A stretch of DNA of 64,000 nt from Limnoperna fortunei (taxonomy: Eukaryota > Mollusca > Bivalvia > Mytilida > Modiolidae), in contig OX104122.1 in NCBI GenBank assembly GCA_944474755.1, forward strand, positions 18,114,641 to 18,178,640. The letters are read 5' to 3'. The position numbers and the translations under genes were made by a program. How positions within the stretch are numbered: the first letter of the stretch is position 1; the number at the start of each line of letters is the position of its first letter. Positions 22,981 through 36,160 of this stretch are shown here, in pieces. The notes under the pieces are model-generated. The model saw only the letters and a program-made list of their open reading frames with translations, was not told the DNA's origin and searched no databases.

Positions 22981-25900
22981 GGTTCTTTATTGAGTTTTGT
23001 ACAGTTTATTGACTGGTTCTTTATTGAGTTTTGTACAGTTTATTGACTGGTTCTTTATTTTGTTTTGTACAGTTTATTTACTGGTTCTTTATTCAGTTTT
23101 GTACAGTTTATTGACTGGTTCTTTATTGAGTTTTGTACAGTTTATTGACTGTTTCTTTATTGAGTTTTGTACTGTTTATTGACAGGTTCTTTATTGAGTT
23201 TTGTACAGTTTATTGACTGGTTCTTTATTTACTTTTGTACAGTTTATTGACTGTTTCTTTTTTTAGTTTTGTGCAGTTTATTGAACAGTTCTTTATTGAG
23301 TTTTGTACAGTTTATTGACTGGTGCTTTATTGAGTTTTGTTCAGTTTGTTGACTGGTTCTTTATTCAGTTTTGTACAGTTTATTGACTGGTTCTTTATTG
23401 AGTTTTGTACAGTTTATTGACTGGTTCTTTATTTAGTTTTCTACAGTTTATTGACTGGTTCTTTATTGAGTTTTGTACAGTTTATTGACTGGTTCTTTAT
23501 TCTGTTTTGTACAGTTTATTGACTGGTTCTTTATTGAGTTTTGTACAGTTTATTGACTGGTTTTTTATTGAGTTTTGTACAGTTTATTGACTGTTTCTTT
23601 ATTGAGTTTTGTACAGTGTATTGACTGTTTCTTTATTGAGTTTTGTACAGTTTATTGACAGGTTCTTTATTGAGTTTTGTACAGTTTATTGACTGTTTCT
23701 TTATTTACTTTTGTACAGTTTATTGACTGTTTCTTTATTTAGTTTTGTGCAGTTTATTGACTGTTTCTTTATTGAGTTTTGTACAGTTTATTGACAGGTT
23801 CTTTATTGAGTTTTGAACAGTTTATTGACTGGTTCTTTATTTACTTTTGTACAGTTTATTGACTGTTCCTTTTTTTAGTTTTGTGCAGTTTATTGACTGG
23901 TTCTTTATTGAGTTTTGTACAGTTTATTGACTGGTACTTTATTGAGTTTTGTACAGTTTGTTGACTGGTTCTTTATTCAGTTTTTTACAGTTTATTGACT
24001 GGTTCTTTATTGATTTTTGTACAGTTTATTGACTGGTTCTTTATTGAGTTTTGTACAGTTTATTGACTGGTTCTTTATTGAGTTTTGTACAGTTTATTGA
24101 CTGGTTCTTTATTCTGTTTTGTACAGTTTATTGACTGGTTCTTTATTGAGTTTTGTACAGTTTATTGACTGGTTCTTTATTGAGTTTTGTACAGTTTATT
24201 GACTGTTTCTTTATTTAGTTTTGTACAGTTTATTGACTGTTTCTTTATTGAGTTTTGTACAGTTTATTGACTGTTTCTTTATTTAAATTTGTACAGTTTA
24301 TTGACTGTTTCTTTATTTAGTTTTGTACAGTTTATTGACTGTTTCTTTATTGAGTTTTGTACAGTTTATTGACTGGTTTTTATTGAGTTTTGTACAGTTT
24401 ATTGACTGGTTCTTTATTGATTTTTGTACAGTTTATTGACTGGTTCTTTATTGAGTTTTGTACAGTTTATTGACTGGTTCTTTATTGAGTTTTGTACAGT
24501 TTATTGACTGGTTCTTTATTGAGTTTTGTACAGTTTATTGACTGGTACTTTATTGAGTTTTGTACAGTTTATTGACTGGTTCTTTATTCTGTTTTGTACA
24601 GTTTATTTACTGGTTCTTTATTCAGTTTTGTACAGTTTATTGACTGGTTCTTTATTGAGTTTTGTACAGTTTATTGACTGTTTCTTTATTGAGTTTTTTA
24701 CTGTTTATTGACAGGTTCTTTATTGAGTTTTGTACAGTTTATTGACTGGTTCTTTATTTACTTTTGTACAGTTTATTGACTGTTTCTTTTTTTAGTTTTG
24801 TGCAGTTTATTGAATGGTTCTTTATTGAGTTTTGTACAGTTTATTGACTGGTACTTTATTGAGTTTTGTACAGTTTGTTGACTGGTTCTTTATTCAGTTT
24901 TGTACAGTTTATTGACTGGTTATTTATTGAGTTTTGTACAGTTTATTGACTGGTTCTTTATTTAGTTTTCTACAGTTTATTGACTGGTTCTTTATTGAGT
25001 TTTGTACAGTTTATTGACTGGTTCTTTATTCTGTTTTGTACAGTTTATTGACTGGTTCTTTATTGAGTTTGTACAGTTTATTGACTGGTTCTTTATTGAG
25101 TTTTGTACAGTTTATTGACTGGTTCTTTATTGATTTTTGTACAGTTTATTGACTGGTTCTTTATTGAGTTTTGTACAGTTTATTGACTGGTTCTTTATTG
25201 AGTTTTGTACAGTTTATTGACTGGTTCTTTATTGAGTTTTGTACAGTTTATTGACTGGTACTTTATTGAGTTTTGTACAGTTTATTGACTGGTTCTTTAT
25301 TCTGTTTTGTACAGTTTATTGACTGGTTCTTTATTTAGTTTTCTACAGTTTATTGACTGGTTCTTTATTGAGTTTTGTACAGTTTATTGACTGGTTCTTT
25401 ATTCTGTTTTGTACAGTTTATTGACTGGTTCTTTATTGAGTTTTGTACAGTTTATTGACTGGTTCTTTATTGAGTTTTGTACAGTTTATTGACTGTTTCT
25501 TTATTGAGTTTTGTACAGTGTATTGACTGTTTCTTTATTGAGTTTTGTACAGTTTATTGACAGGTTCTTTATTGAGTTTTGTACAGTTTATTGACTGTTT
25601 CTTTATTTACTTTTGTACAGTTTATTGACTGTTTCTTTATTTAGTTTTGTGCAGTTTATTGACTGTTTCTTTATTGAGTTTTGTACAGTTTATTGACAGG
25701 TTCTTTATTGAGTTTTGAACAGTTTATTGACTGGTTCTTTATTTACTTTTGTACAGTTTATTGACTGTTCCTTTTTTTAGTTTTGTGCAGTTTATTGACT
25801 GGTTCTTTATTGAGTTTTGTACAGTTTATTGACTGGTACTTTATTGAGTTTTGTACAGTTTGTTGACTGGTTCTTTATTCAGTTTTTTACAGTTTATTGA

Positions 25901-28760
25901 CTGGTTCTTTATTGATTTTTGTACAGTTTATTGACAGGTTCTTTATTGAGTTTTGTACAGTTTGTTGACTGGTTCTTTATTGAGTTTTGTACAGTTTATT
26001 GACTGGTTCTTTATTCTGTTTTGTACAGTTTATTGACTGGTTCTTTATTGAGTTTTGTACAGTTTATTGACTGGTTCTTTATTGAGTTTTGTACAGTTTA
26101 TTGACTGTTTCTTTATTTAGTTTTGTACAGTTTATTGACTGTTTCTTTATTGAGTTTTGTACAGTTTATTGACTGTTTCTTTATTTAAATTTGTACAGTT
26201 TATTGACTGTTTCTTTATTTAGTTTTGTACAGTTTATTGACTGTTTCTTTATTGAGTTTTGTACAGTTTATTGACTGGTTTTTTATTGAGTTTTGTACAG
26301 TTTATTGACTGGTTCTTTATTGATTTTTGTACAGTTTATTGACTGGTTCTTTATTGAGTTTTGTACAGTTTATTGACTGGTTCTTTATTGAGTTTTGTAC
26401 AGTTTATTGACTGGTTCTTTATTGAGTTTTGTACAGTTTATTGACTGGTTCTTTATTTACTTTTGTACAGTTTATTGACTGTTTCTTTTTTTAGTTTTGT
26501 GCAGTTTATTGAATGGTTCTTTATTGAGTTTTGTACAGTTTATTGACTGGTACTTTATTGAGTTTTGTACAGTTTGTTGACTGGTTCTTTATTCAGTTTT
26601 GTACAGTTTATTGACTGGTTATTTATTGAGTTTTGTACAGTTTATTGACTGGTTCTTTATTGAGTTTTGTACAGTTTATTGACTGGTTCTTTATTCTGTT
26701 TTGTACAGTTTATTGACTGGTTCTTTATTGAGTTTGTACAGTTTATTGACTGGTTCTTTATTGAGTTTTGTACAGTTTATTGACTGTTTCTTTATTTACT
26801 TTTGTACAGTTTATTGACTGTTTCTTTATTTAGTTTTGTGCAGTTTATTGACTGTTTCTTTATTGAGTTTTGTACAGTTTATTGACTGGTACTTTATTGA
26901 GTTTTGTACAGTTTGTTGACTGGTTCTTTATTCAGTTTTTTACAGTTTATTGACTGGTTCTTTATTGATTTTTGTACAGTTTATTGACAGGTTCTTTATT
27001 GAGTTTTGTACAGTTTATTGACTGGTTCTTTATTGAGTTTTGTACAGTTTATTGACTGGTTCTTTATTCTGTTTTGTACAGTTTATTGACTGGTTCTTTA
27101 TTGAGTTTTGTACAGTTTATTGACTGGTTCTTTATTGAGTTTTGTACAGTTTATTGACTGTTTCTTTATTTAGTTTTGTACAGTTTATTGACTGTTTCTT
27201 TATTGAGTTTTGTACAGTTTATTGACTGTTTCTTTATTTAAATTTGTACAGTTTATTGACTGTTTCTTTATTTAGTTTTGTACAGTTTATTGACTGTTTC
27301 TTTATTGAGTTTTGTACAGTTTATTGACTGGTTTTTTATTGAGTTTTGTACAGTTTATTGACTGGTTCTTTATTGATTTTTGTACAGTTTATTGACTGGT
27401 TCTTTGTTGAGTTTTGTACAGTTTATTGACTGGTACTTTATTGAGTTTTGTACAGTTTATTGACTGGTTCTTTATTCTGTTTTGTACAGTTTATTTACTG
27501 GTTCTTTATTCAGTTTTGAACAGTTTATTGACTGGTTCTTTATTGAGTTTTGTACAGTTTATTGACTCTTTTTTTATTGAGTTTTTTACTGTTTATTTAC
27601 AGGTTCTTTATTGAGTTTTGTACAGTTTATTGACTGGTTCTTTATTTACCTTTGTACAGTTTATTGACTGTTTCTTTTTTTAGTTTTGTGCAGTTTATTG
27701 AATGGTTCTTTATTGAGTTTTGTACAGTTTATTGACTGGTACTTTATTGAGTTTTGTACAGTTTGTTGACTGGTTCTTTATTCAGTTTTGTACAGTTTAT
27801 TGACTGGTTATTTATTGAGTTTTGTACAGTTTATTGACTGGTTCTTTATTTAGTTTTCTACAGTTTATTGACTGGTTCCTTATTGGAGTTTTGTACAGTT
27901 TATTGACTGGTTCTTTATTCTGTTTTGTACAGTTTATTGACTGGTTCTTTATTGAGTTTTGTACAGTTTATTGACTGGTTCTTTATTGAGTTTTGTACAG
28001 TTTATTGACTGTTTCTTTATTGAGTTTTGTACAGTGTATTGACTGTTTCTTTATTGAGTTTTGTACAGTTTATTGACAGGTTCTTTATTGAGTTTTGTAA
28101 AGTTTATTGACTGTTTCTTTATTTACTTTTGTACAGTTTATTGACTGCTTCTTTATTTAGTTTTGTGCAGTTTATTGACTGTTTCTTTATTGAGTTTTGT
28201 ACAGTTTATTGACAGGTTCTTTATTGAGTTTTGTACAGTTTATTGACTGGTTCTTTATTTACTCTTGTACAGTTTATTGACTGTTTCTTTTTTTAGTTTT
28301 GTGCAGTTTATTGACTGGTTCTTTACTGAGTTTTGTACAGTTTATTGACTGGTACTTTATTGAGTTTTGTACAGTTTGTTGACTGGTTCTTTATTCAGTT
28401 TTGTACAGTTTATTGACTGGTTCTTTATTGAGTTTTGTACAGTTTATTGACAGGTTCTTTATTGAGTTTTGTACAGTTTATTGACTGGTTCTTTATTGAG
28501 TTTTGTACAGTTTATTGACCGGTTCTTTATTCTGTTTTGTACAGTTTATTGACTGGTTCTTTATTGAGTTTTGTACAGTTTATTGACTGGTTCTTTATTG
28601 GGTTTTGTACAGTTTATTGATTGTTTCTTTATTGAGTTTTGTACAGTGTATTGACTGTTTCTTTATTGAGTTTTGTACAGTTTATTGACAGGTTCTTTAT
28701 TGAGTTTTGTACAGTTTATTGACTGTTTCTTTATTTACTTTTGTACAGTTTATTGACTGG
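22981..28760 (+). repeat. 34-bp satellite, HOR family B, second block
   Basis: Family B returns and family A markers are again absent. The block is a displaced copy of 8-11.6 kb: the 61-codon run at 8732 and 10262 recurs at 22997 and 24526, and TAAATTTGTACAG at 10020 recurs at 24285, all offset by 14,264-14,265 bp. TAAATTTGTACAG recurs again at about 26187 and 27240. Several monomers of 33 bp (near 24376, 25070 and 26734) and 35 bp (near 27884) occur. No gene is present. Confidence 0.88.
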
Positions 28761-31700
28761 TTCTTTATTTAGTTTTGTGCAGTTTATTGACTGGTTCTTT
28801 ATTTAGTTTTCTACAGTTTATTGACTGGTTCTTTATTCAGATTTGTATAGTTTATTGACTGTTTCTTTATTTTGTTTTGTACAGTTTATTGACTGGTTCT
28901 TTATTTAGTTTTTTACAGTTGATTGACTGGTTCTTTATTGAGTTTTGTACAGTTTATTGACTGGTTCTTTAATCAGTTTTGTACAGTTTATTGACTGGTT
29001 CTTTATTGAGTTTTGTACAGTTTATTGACTGGTTCTTTATTGAGTTTTGTACAGTTTATTGACTGTTTCTTTATTTAGTTTTGTACAGTTTATTGACTCT
29101 TTCTTTATTGAGTTTAGTACAGTTTATTGACTGTTTCTTTATTTACTTTTGTACAGTTTATTGATTGTTTCTTTATTTAGTTTTGTACAGTTTATTTACT
29201 GTTTCTTTATTGAGTTTTGTACAGTTTATTGACTGGTTTTTTATTGAGTTTTGTACAGTTTATTGACTGGTTCTTTATTGATTTTCGTACAGTTTATTGA
29301 CTGGTTCTTTATTCTGTTTTGTACAGTTTATTGACTGGTTCTTTATTCAGTTTTGTACAGTTTATTGACTGGTTCTTTATTGAGTTTTGTACAGTTTGTT
29401 GACTGGTTCTTTATTGAGTTTTGTACAGTTTATTGACTGGTTCTTTATTCTGTTTTGTACAGTTTATTGACTGGTTCTTTATTCAGTTTTGTACAGTTTA
29501 TTGACTCTTTCTTTATTGAGTTTTGTACAGTTTATTGACTGTTTCTTTATTTACTTTTGTACAGTTTATTGACTGTTTCTTTATTTAGTTTTGTACAGTT
29601 TATTGACTGGTTCTTTATTGAGTTTTGTACAGTTTATTGACTGTTTCTTTATTGAGTTTTGTACAGTTTATTGACTGGTTTTTTATTGAGTTTTGTACAG
29701 TTTATTGACTGGTTCTTTATTCTGTTTTGTACAGTTTATTGACTTGTTCTTTATTCAGTTTTGTACAGTTTATTGACTCTTTCTTTATTGAGTTTTGTAC
29801 AGTTTATTGACTGGTTTTTTATTGAGTTTTGTACAGTTCATTGAGTGGATATTTATTGATTTTTGTACAGTTTATTGACTGGTTCTTTATTGAGTTTTGT
29901 ACAGTTTATTGACTGGTTCTTTATTGATTTTTGTACAGTTTATTGACTGGTTCTTTATTCTGTTTTGTACAGTTTATTGACTGGTTCTTTATTCAGTTTT
30001 GTACAGTTTATTGACTGGTTCTTTATTGAGTTTTGTACAGTTTGTTGACTGGTTCTTTATTTAGTTTTGTACAGTTTATTGACTGTTTCTTTATTTACTT
30101 TTGTACAGTTTATTGACTGTTTCTTTATTTACTTTTGTGCAGTTTATTGACTGGTTCTTTATTTAGTTTTCTACAGTTTATTGACTGGTTCTTTATTCAG
30201 ATTTGTATCGTTTATTGACTGTTTCTTTATTTTGTTTTGTACAGTTTATTGACTGGTTCTTTATTGAGTTTTTTACAGTTTATTGACTGGTTCTTTATTG
30301 AGTTTTGTACAGTTTATTGACTGGTTCTTTAATCAGTTTTGTAGAGTTTATTGACTGATTCTTTATTGAGTTTTGTACAGTTTATTGACTGGTTCTTTAT
30401 TGAGTTTTGTACAGTTTATAGACTGTTTCTTTATTTAGTTTTGTATAGTTTATTGACTGTTTCTTTATTGAGTTTTGTACAGTTTATTGACTGGTTCTTT
30501 ATTGAGTTTTGTACAGTTTATTGACTGTTTCTTTATTTACTGTTGTACAGTTTATTGACTGTTTCTTTATTTAGTTTTGTGCAGTTTATTGACTGGTTCT
30601 TTATTTAGTTTTCTACAGTTTATTGACTGGTTCTTTATTCAGATTTGTATAGTTTATTGACTGTTTCTTTATTTTGTTTTGTACAGTTTATTGACTGGTT
30701 CTTTATTGAGTTTTTTACAGTTTATTGACTGGTTCTTTATTGAGTTTTGTACAGTTTATTGACTGGTTCTTTAATCAGTTTTGTACAGTTTATTGACTGG
30801 TGGTTCTTTATTGAGTTTTGTACAGTTTATTGACTGGTTCTTTATTGAGTTTTGTACAGTTTATTGACTGTTTCTTTATTTAGTTTTGTACAGTTTATTG
30901 ACTGTTTCTTTATTGAGTTTTGTACAGTTTATTGACTGTTTCTTTATTTACTTTTGTACAGTTTATTGATTGTTTCTTTATTTAGTTTTGTACAGTTTAT
31001 TGACTGTTTCTTTATTGAGTTTTGTACAGTTTATTGACTGGTTTTTTGTTGAGTTTTGTACAGTTTATTGACTGGTTCTTTATTGATTTTCGTACAGTTT
31101 ATTGACTGGTTCTTTATTCAGTTTTGTACAGTTTATTGACTCTTTCTTTATTGAGTTTTGTACAGTTTATTGACTGTTTCTTTATTTACTTTTGTACTGT
31201 TTATTGACTGTTTCTTTATTGAGTTTTGTACAGTTTATTGACTGTTTCTTTATTGAGTTTTGTACAGTTTATTGACTGGTTTTTTTATTGAGTTTTGTAC
31301 AGTTTATTGACTGGTTCTTTATTCTGTTTTGTACAGTTTATTGACTGGATTTTTATTCATTTTTGTACAGTTTATTGACTCTTTCTTTATTGAGTTTTGT
31401 ACAGTTTATTGACTGGTCTTTTATTGAGTTTTGTACAGTTTATTGACTGGATATTTATTGAGTTTTTTACTGTTTATTGACAGGTTCTTTATTGAGTTTT
31501 GTACAGTTTATTGACTGGTTCTTTATTTACCTTTGTACAGTTTATTGACTGTTTCTTTTTTTAGTTTTGTGCAGTTTATTGAATGGTTCTTTATTGAGTT
31601 TTGTACAGTTTATTGACTGGTACTTTATTGAGTTTTGTACAGTTTGTTGACTGGTTCTTTATTCAGTTTTGTACAGTTTATTGACTGGTTATTTATTGAG

Positions 31701-34700
31701 TTTTGTACAGTTTATTGACTGGTTCTTTATTTAGTTTTCTACAGTTTATTGACTGGTTCTTTATTGGAGTTTTGTACAGTTTATTGACTGGTTCTTTATT
31801 CTGTTTTGTACAGTTTATTGACTGGTTCTTTATTGAGTTTTGTACAGTTTATTGACTGGTTCTTTATTGAATTTTGTACAGTTTATTGACTGTTTCTTTA
31901 TTGAGTTTTGTACAGTGTATTGACTGTTTCTTTATTGAGTTTTGTACAGTTTATTGACAGGTTCTTTATTGAGTTTTGTACAGTTAATTGACTGTTTCTT
32001 TATTTACTTTTGTACAGTTTATTGACTGTTTCTTTATTTAGTTTTGTACAGTTTATTGACTGGTTCTTTATTGAGTTTTGTACAGTTTATTGACTGTTTC
32101 TTTATTGAGTTTTGTACAGTTTATTGACTGGTTTTTTATTGAGTTTTGTACAGTTTATTGACTGGTTCTTTATTCTGTTTTGTACAGTTTATTGACTTGT
32201 TCTTTATTCAGTTTTGTACAGTTTATTGACTCTTTCTTTATTGAGTTTTGTACAGTTTATTGACTGGTTCTTTATTGATTTTCGTACAGTTTATTGACTG
32301 GTTCTTTATTCTGTTTTGTACAGTTTACTGACTGGTTCTTTATTCAGTTTTGTACAGTTTATTGACTGGTTCTTTATTGAGTTTTGTACAGTTTGTTGAC
32401 TGGTTCTTTATTGAGTTTTGTACAGTTTACTGACTGGTTCTTTATTCTGTTTTGTACAGTTTATTGACTGGTTCTTTATTCAGTTTTGTACAGTTTATTG
32501 ACTCTTTCTTTATTGAGTTTTGTACAGTTTATTGACTGTTTCTTTATTTACTTTTGTACTGTTTATTGACTGTTTCTTTATTTAGTTTTGTACAGTTTAT
32601 TGACTGGTTCTTTATTGAGTTTTGTACAGTTTATTGACTGTTTCTTTATTGAGTTTTGTACAGTTTATTGACTGGTTTTTTTATTGAGTTTTGTACAGTT
32701 TATTGACTGGTTCTTTATTCTGTTTTGTACAGTTTATTGACTGGTTCTTTATTCAGTTTTGTACAGTTTATTGACTCTTTCTTTATTGAGTTTTGTACAG
32801 TTTATTGACTGGTCTTTTATTGAGTTTTGTACAGTTTATTGACTGGATATTTATTGAGTTTTTTACTGTTTATTGACAGGTTCTTTATTGAGTTTTGTAC
32901 AGTTTATTGACTGGTTCTTTATTTACCTTTGTACAGTTTATTGACTGTTTCTTTTTTATTAGTTTTGTGCAGTTTATTGAATGGTTCTTTATTGAGTTTT
33001 GTACAGTTTATTGACTGGTACTTTATTGAGTTTTGTACAGTTTGTTGACTGGTTCTTTATTCAGTTTTGTACAGTTTATTGACTGGTTATTTATTGAGTT
33101 TTGTGCAGTTTATTGACTGGTTCTTTATTTAGTTTTCTACAGTTTATTGACTGGTTCTTTATTGGAGTTTTGTACAGTTTATTGACTGGTTCTTTATTCT
33201 GTTTTGTACAGTTTATTGACTGGTTCTTTATTGAGTTTTGTACAGTTTATTGACTGGTTCTTTATTGAATTTTGTACAGTTTATTGACTGTTTCTTTATT
33301 GAGTTTTGTACAGTGTATTGACTGTTTCTTTATTGAGTTTTGTACAGTTTATTGACAGGTTCTTTATTGAGTTTTGTACAGTTTATTGACTGTTTCTTTA
33401 TTTACTTTTGTACAGTTTATTGACTGTTTCTTTATTTAGTTTTGTACAGTTTATTGACTGGTTCTTTATTGAGTTTTGTACAGTTTATTGACTGTTTCTT
33501 TATTGAGTTTTGTACAGTTTATTGACTGTTTCTTTATTGAGTTTTGTACAGTTTATTGACTGGTTCTTTATTCTGTTTTGTACAGTTTATTGACTTGTTC
33601 TTTATTCAGTTTTGTACAGTTTATTGACTCTTTCTTTATTGAGTTTTGTACAGTTTATTGACTGGTTTTTTATTGAGTTTTGTACAGTTCATTGAGTGGA
33701 TATTTATTGATTTTTGTACAGTTTATTGACTGGTTCTTTATTGAGTTTTGTACAGTTTATTGACTGGTTCTTTATTCAGTTTTGTACAGTTTATTGACCG
33801 GTTCTTTATTGAGTTTTGTACAGTTTATTGACAGGTTCTTTATTGAGTTTTGTACAGTTTATTGACTGGTTCTTTATTGAGTTTTGTACAGTTTATTGAC
33901 CGGTTCTTTATTCTGTTTTGTACAGTTTATTGACTGGTTCTTTATTGAGTTTTGTACAGTTTGTTGACTGGTTCTTTATTTAGTTTTGTACAGTTTATTG
34001 ACTGTTTCTTTATTTACTTTTGTACAGTTTATTGACTGTTTCTTTATTTAGTTTTGTGCAGTTTATTGACTGGTTCTTTATTTAGCTTTCTACAGTTTAT
34101 TGACTGGTTCTTTATTCAGATTTGTATCGTTTATTGACTGTTTCTGTATTTTGTTTTGTACAGTTTATTGACTGGTTCTTTATTGAGTTTTTTACAGTTT
34201 ATTGACTGGTTCTTTATTGAGTTTTGTACAGTTTATTGACTGGTTCTTTAATCAGTTTTGTAGAGTTTATTGACTGATTCTTTATTGAGTTTTGTACAGT
34301 TTATTGACTGGTTCTTTATTGAGTTTTGTACAGTTTATAGACTGTTTCTTTATTTAGTTTTGTATAGTTTATTGACTGTTTCTTTATTGAGTTTTGTACA
34401 GTTTATTGACTGGTTCTTTATTGAGTTTTGTACAGTTTATTGACTGTTTCTTTATTTACTGTTGTACAGTTTATTGACTGTTTCTTTATTTAGTTTTGTG
34501 CAGTTTATTGACTGGTTCTTTATTTAGTTTTCTACAGTTTATTGACTGGTTCTTTATTCAGATTTGTATAGTTTATTGACTGTTTCTTTATTTTGTTTTG
34601 TACAGTTTATTGACTGGTTCTTTATTGAGTTTTTTACAGTTTATTGACTGGTTCTTTATTGAGTTTTGTACAGTTTATTGACTGGTTCTTTAATCAGTTT

Positions 34701-36160
34701 TGTACAGTTTATTGACTGGTGGTTCTTTATTGAGTTTTGTACAGTTTATTGACTGGTTCTTTATTGAGTTTTGTACAGTTTATTGACTGTTTCTTTATTT
34801 AGTTTTGTACAGTTTATTGACTGTTTCTTTATTGAGTTTTGTACAGTTTATTGACTGTTTCTTTATTTACTTTTGTACAGTTTATTGATTGTTTCTTTAT
34901 TTAGTTTTGTACAGTTTATTGACTGTTTCTTTATTGAGTTTTGTACAGTTTATTGACTGGTTTTTTGTTGAGTTTTGTACAGTTTATTGACTGGTTCTTT
35001 ATTGATTTTCGTACAGTTTATTGACTGGTTCTTTATTCTGTTTTGTACAGTTTACTGACTGGTTCTTTATTCAGTTTTGTACAGTTTATTGACTGGTTCT
35101 TTATTGAGTTTTGTACAGTTTGTTGACTGGTTCTTTATTGAGTTTTGTACAGTTTACTGACTGGTTCTTTATTCTGTTTTGTACAGTTTATTGACTGGTT
35201 CTTTATTCAGTTTTGTACAGTTTATTGACTCTTTCTTTATTGAGTTTTGTACAGTTTATTGACTGTTTCTTTATTTACTTTTGTACTGTTTATTGACTGT
35301 TTCTTTATTGAGTTTTGTACAGTTTATTGACTGGTTCTTTATTGAGTTTTGTACAGTTTATTGACTGTTTCTTTATTGAGTTTTGTACAGTTTATTGACT
35401 GGTTTTTTTATTGAGTTTTGTACAGTTTATTGACTGGTTCTTTATTCTGTTTTGTACAGTTTATTGACTGGTTCTTTATTCAGTTTTGTACAGTTTATTG
35501 ACTCTTTCTTTATTGAGTTTTGTACAGTTTATTGACTGGTCTTTTATTGAGTTTTGTACAGTTTATTGACTGGATATTTATTGAGTTTTTTACTGTTTAT
35601 TGACAGGTTCTTTATTGAGTTTTTACAGTTTATTGACTGGTTCTTTATTTACCTTTGTACAGTTTATTGACTGTTTCTGTTTTTAGTTTTGTGCAGTTTA
35701 TTGAATGGTTCTTTATTGAGTTTTGTACAGTTTATTGACTGGTACTTTATTGAGTTTTGTACAGTTTGTTGACTGGTTCTTTATTCAGTTTTGTACAGTT
35801 TATTGACTGGTTATTTATTGAGTTTTGTACAGTTTATTGACTGGTTCTTTATTTAGTTTTCTACAGTTTATTGACTGGTTCTTTATTGGAGTTTTGTACA
35901 GTTTATTGACTTGTTCTTTATTCTGTTTTGTACAGTTTATTGACTGGTTCTTTATTGAGTTTTGTACAGTTTATTGACTGGTTCTTTATTGAATTTTGTA
36001 CAGTTTATTGACTGTTTCTTTATTGAGTTTTGTACAGTGTATTGACTGTTTCTTTATTGAGTTTTGTACAGTTTATTGACAGGTTCTTTATTGAGATTTG
36101 TAAAGTTTATTGACTGTTTCTTTATTTACTTTTGTACAGTTTATTGACTGTTTCTTTATT
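28761..36160 (+). repeat. 34-bp satellite, A/B mosaic block
   Basis: Family A cassettes alternate with family B cassettes (TTGAATGG after TTTTGTGCAG; TTTTTTACTG). A family A section at 29843-30800 copies 21647-22604 at an offset of exactly 8,196 bp. A further copy follows at 33694-34719, with two extra monomers (offsets 3,851 and 3,919). Monomers of 35-36 bp occur near 31280, 32686, 32950 and 35400, and one 33 bp monomer near 35620. No gene is present. Confidence 0.85.
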
